Under the pieces are notes generated by a model. It searched no databases. It worked only from the letters and a program-made list of their open reading frames with translations, and was not told the DNA's origin. The translations under genes were made by a program, and so were the position numbers. Shown in pieces: positions 61,227 to 64,000 of a stretch of 64,000 nucleotides of DNA (position 1 is its first letter; each line of letters starts with the position of its first letter). The DNA lies in assembly GCA_902825855.1 (NCBI GenBank), contig CADECW010000005.1, positions 59,331-123,330 on the forward strand. The letters run 5' to 3'. Source of the DNA: an uncultured Rhodospirillales bacterium (GTDB lineage Bacteria > Pseudomonadota > Alphaproteobacteria > Reyranellales > Reyranellaceae).

Positions 61227-61856
61227 TCAAGTCGACGGCGTTGCGGGCAGCATTCGGTCGATGGCGCGAATCCACACGCCGCACCCTTCCTCGAACGACA
61301 GGCCATAAAGCTCGCGCATGCGTGCCCAGCTCTCGATGTCGGTGATCGCTTCAAGAGCGATCAGCATATGCTTGCGGTCACGCTCCGACAGTGTCGAGAG
61401 CTCGGGCCGATACATGATCTCCATGCGTTCGATGGTGCGTTCGCGGGCGATCCGGATACGCGGCTTCAGCTCCTTGTCGTGGTCGACGCTGAAGATCAAC
61501 ACGCGCCAGAGCGCTACGCCGCGCTCGCAGGTGCCGGCGCGAGTCTCGACCTGTGATTTGATCCTGGTCTGCCGATCGCCTTCGATGTTGCGCGGCGGTG
61601 CAAGTGCTGCCGCCTGGGCAAGCTGGTAGTCCGCCGCAGCGGCCCTCAGCTTGTTGAGATCGGGAAAACGCTCGAAGATCGAGCGGACCGAATAGCCCGC
61701 ACGCTCGGCAATGCGCGCCGCCGTCGGCATCGGCGTCATCGGGTTCTCGCGCAGCAACGCGAGATAAGCCTCGATGATCAGCTGCTTGGTCCGCTCGCTG
61801 CGCAGGCGGCGACCATCAATGCGGACAGGTCTTAGGGCGGTGGTGGTCGTAGACAC
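61227..61856 (-). CDS. TetR/AcrR-type regulator, array member 4 (first transcribed)
   Basis: This 209-residue paralogue has an insertion of two residues before the helix-turn-helix (PMPTAARIAERAGYSVRSIFE). It shares KQLIIEAYLALLRE with members 1 and 2, and AALAP, RIKSQVETR and IERMEIMYRPELSTL most closely with member 2. The start is a GTG at 61856; no better ATG exists. It is the first gene of the array, and an AT-rich palindrome lies about 65 bases upstream. Ligand and targets unknown. Confidence 0.85.
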   Translation of the reverse strand: MSTTTTALRPVRIDGRRLRSERTKQLIIEAYLALLRENPMTPMPTAARIAERAGYSVRSIFERFPDLNKLRAAAADYQLAQAAALAPPRNIEGDRQTRIKSQVETRAGTCERGVALWRVLIFSVDHDKELKPRIRIARERTIERMEIMYRPELSTLSERDRKHMLIALEAITDIESWARMRELYGLSFEEGCGVWIRAIDRMLPATPST

Positions 61857-61920
61857 GGTCTCGTCAGGTCAAGTTCCGGCGGTCACCGCGACACGGCATT
61901 TCGCGCCTCGCGGCCTCTGG

Positions 61921-61939
61921 CTGCAAAAATATTTTAGCA
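61921..61939. promoter_or_regulatory. Operator-like palindrome upstream of the TetR array
   Basis: TGCAAAAATATTTTAGCA (61922-61939) is an 18-bp palindrome with one mismatched pair, in a locally AT-rich stretch. It shares the outer CTGCAAA and GCA elements with the repeat before array member 1. This would suit autoregulation by one or more of the TetR paralogues. Confidence 0.45.
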
Positions 61940-62042
61940 ATCGATGTGCAGTAAGTACATGCTCACTTCAGGTGGTCAGCGGCGCGATTGTAACGATGAT
62001 GACGCGACCAAGATATCAGGAAAGATTTCTAAATCTCTAAGA

Positions 62043-63209
62043 TCATTTCCTAAAGTGGCGCGCAAGCCGATCGATGGCGTTGTCGAGTGTTTCGTCATGT
62101 TTGCAAAAACAAAATCGCGCCAGATGGGCTGGGGCGCCCTCGTGGGCATCGTAGAAGGCGCTGACCGGCACGGCCGTCACCCCGGCTTCGACCGTGATAT
62201 GGCGGCAGAAATCTTCGTCCGTTCCATTGAACCCCAGTGGACGGAAGTCGGTCGTCACGAAGTAGGTACCGTGAGCCGGCAGTACGTCGAAGCCGATGTC
62301 CGACAAGGCGTGGGCCAGCCGGTCCCGCTTTCGCTGCATGTCGGTGGCGAGACCCGAGAAATAGTCGTCGCCCAGACGTAAGCCGGTCGCCGCGCCCCAC
62401 TGCAGGTTGGGTGGCGTGGTGAAGGTCATGAACTGGTGGGTCTTGGCGATGACCTTCATCAGTTCGGGCGCCGCCGTGACGTAGCCCACCTTCCAGCCCG
62501 TCAGACTGAAGCTCTTGCCGGCTGAGCCGATACGTACGGTACGCTCGCGCATGTCCGGCAACGTCATGATCGACAGGTGCCTTCGATCGTCGAAGATGAT
62601 GTGCTCGTAGACTTCGTCGCACACGGCATAAGCATCATGGTTGAGGCAGAGCCTGGCGATCAATTCGAGTTCCTCGCGATCGAACACCTTCGAGCAAGGG
62701 TTCATCGGTGTGTTGAAGAGGATGAGCTTGGTGCGATGGCTGAACGCCGCTGCCAGTTCCTCTCGCGGCAGCCGCCAGGTCGGCGGTTCCAGGCGCACCA
62801 GTTTGGGGATGCCCCCTGCCCGGCGCACGATCGGCAGGTATGAATCGTAGAGCGGCTCGATCAGCACGACCTCGTCGCCGGGCTCGATCAGGCCGAACAG
62901 GCAGTCGCCCAGCGCCTCGGTTGCTCCCGAAGTCACCAGCACCTCGCTCTGCCAATCGATGTCGAGCTGCTGGAAGCGCTTGGCGTGCTCGGCTACGGCC
63001 TGGCGCAGTTCGGGGATACCCATCATCGGCGGGTACTGGTTGTGCCCCCTCATCAGGTAGTCAGCGGCCGCCGCCCTCACCTCGTCGGGTCCCTTGTCGT
63101 CGGGGAAGCCTTGGCCGAGGTTCACGGACTGATGTTCACGGGCCAGGGCCGACATGACCTCGAAGACCGTCGTTCCAAGGCTGGACATCAATGAGTTCAC
63201 GGGTTTCAT
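62043..63209 (-). CDS. Pyridoxal-phosphate aminotransferase, class I/II
   Basis: This 388-residue fold-type I aminotransferase has the PLP Lys in GSAGKSFSLTGWKVGY and VTSGATEALGDCLFGLIEPGDEV for the phosphate site. The PLP-binding Asn is in NTPMNPCSK, and the C-terminal Arg for the substrate carboxylate lies in LARFCFCKHDETL. It resembles the kynurenine/methionine-type group and other broad-range aminotransferases. The specific amino donor cannot be fixed. It is divergent from glnB across 200 bp. Confidence 0.9.
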   Translation of the reverse strand: MKPVNSLMSSLGTTVFEVMSALAREHQSVNLGQGFPDDKGPDEVRAAAADYLMRGHNQYPPMMGIPELRQAVAEHAKRFQQLDIDWQSEVLVTSGATEALGDCLFGLIEPGDEVVLIEPLYDSYLPIVRRAGGIPKLVRLEPPTWRLPREELAAAFSHRTKLILFNTPMNPCSKVFDREELELIARLCLNHDAYAVCDEVYEHIIFDDRRHLSIMTLPDMRERTVRIGSAGKSFSLTGWKVGYVTAAPELMKVIAKTHQFMTFTTPPNLQWGAATGLRLGDDYFSGLATDMQRKRDRLAHALSDIGFDVLPAHGTYFVTTDFRPLGFNGTDEDFCRHITVEAGVTAVPVSAFYDAHEGAPAHLARFCFCKHDETLDNAIDRLARHFRK

Positions 63210-63322
63210 GGGCGCGCTCGTGTGTGACTTATTTTTGAGCAGTTTTCTGCCCTTTAATTCGACATTCAGCCTACGAAGCGGTCAGACAAGGAGTTCAATT
63301 CACGGCCAGCAGTTGTTGATAA

Positions 63323-63748
<426 letters not shown>

Positions 63749-63754
63749 GACCTG

Positions 63755-63772
63755 GCCTCTGGGGGCAGAGGC
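63755..63772 (+). other. Hairpin in the glnB-glnA gap
   Basis: A perfect 7-bp stem GCCTCTG/CAGAGGC with a GGGG loop lies just after the glnB stop. No T-run follows, so it is unlikely to be a complete terminator. It may tune glnA expression or stabilise the glnB message. Confidence 0.45.
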
Positions 63773-63802
63773 AACCGACCACGAGAAAGGGAAGTACGAC
63801 AC

Positions 63803-64000
63803 ATGGACGCCAAGCAGGTTCTCGCGCTGATCAAGGAAAAGGACGTCAAGTTCGTCGACTTCCGTTTCACCGATCCGCGCGGCAAGTGGCAGCATACGGC
63901 GCGTATGGCCTCCGCCACCGATGAGAGCTCTTTCGTCGACGGCGTGATGTTCGACGGCTCCTCGATCGCCGGCTGGAAGGCGATCAACGAGTCCGACATG
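63803..64000 (+). CDS. glnA: Glutamine synthetase type I, N-terminal part (cut by window end)
   Basis: Only the first 66 codons lie in the window. They read [20 protein letters not shown], then [10 protein letters not shown] and [15 protein letters not shown]. This is the beta-grasp N-terminal domain of GlnA, including the conserved FDGSSI loop. GGGAAG precedes the ATG. The gene makes glutamine from glutamate and ammonia. Its position after glnB is standard. The catalytic part and the adenylylation Tyr lie beyond the window. Confidence 0.95.
   Translation, partial: MDAKQVLALIKEKDVKFVDFRFTDPRGKWQHTARMASATDESSFVDGVMFDGSSIAGWKAINESDM

Overview
The window is a dense, high-G+C chromosomal segment of an alphaproteobacterium. 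The gene orders rpsB-tsf-pyrH-frr-uppS-cdsA-dxr-rseP-bamA-fabZ, nuoA-N-birA-coaX-rnj-mce-proS-lolCE-lolD-dnaE and tig-clpP-clpX-lon-hup are typical of that class. A Rhodospirillales- or Reyranella-like host is my inference; there is no rRNA to confirm it. I saw no insertion sequence, phage gene, CRISPR array or rRNA. Most genes from 9 to 62 kb read on the minus strand, so operons run from right to left.

Layout. (1) 0.05-8.9 kb is an accessory catabolic divergon. A LysR regulator and an amidohydrolase read left. A NitT/TauT-type ABC importer, an FAD oxidoreductase, a CaiB-type CoA-transferase, a crotonase and a 7Fe ferredoxin read right, mostly with overlapping start and stop codons. (2) 8.9-20.2 kb is the translation, isoprenoid and envelope block, running rpsB to fabZ, then gloA and a small periplasmic protein. 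lpxD and lpxA/B are not in their usual places. (3) 20.2-30.3 kb holds an orphan Bug-type binding protein, a DUF72 protein, dnaE, lolD with two LolC/E paralogues, and proS. (4) 30.4-32.0 kb has a purine permease followed by a structured, possibly RNA-coding stretch. (5) 32.0-35.9 kb has a DUF1467 protein, methylmalonyl-CoA epimerase, RNase J, a type III pantothenate kinase with an altered phosphate loop, and biotin ligase. (6) 35.9-50.0 kb is the complete 14-gene NADH:quinone oxidoreductase operon, preceded by tRNA-Asp. (7) 50.3-57.2 kb has tRNA-Val, HU and the protein-quality set lon, clpX, clpP and tig. (8) 57.4-59.1 kb has tRNA-Leu, the bifunctional NAD(P)HX repair enzyme and tRNA-His. (9) 59.2-61.9 kb is an array of four paralogous TetR-type regulators. 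(10) 62.0-64.0 kb has an aminotransferase, then glnB with a sigma-54 type promoter, and the start of glnA, cut by the window end.

The parts least explained by known biology are the four-gene TetR array with its AT-rich operator-like repeats, the CoA/ferredoxin catabolic cluster of unknown substrate, the structured region after the purine permease, and the unusual CoaX. No stretch without a gene exceeds about 300 bases. Intergenic regions not listed separately showed nothing I could support.
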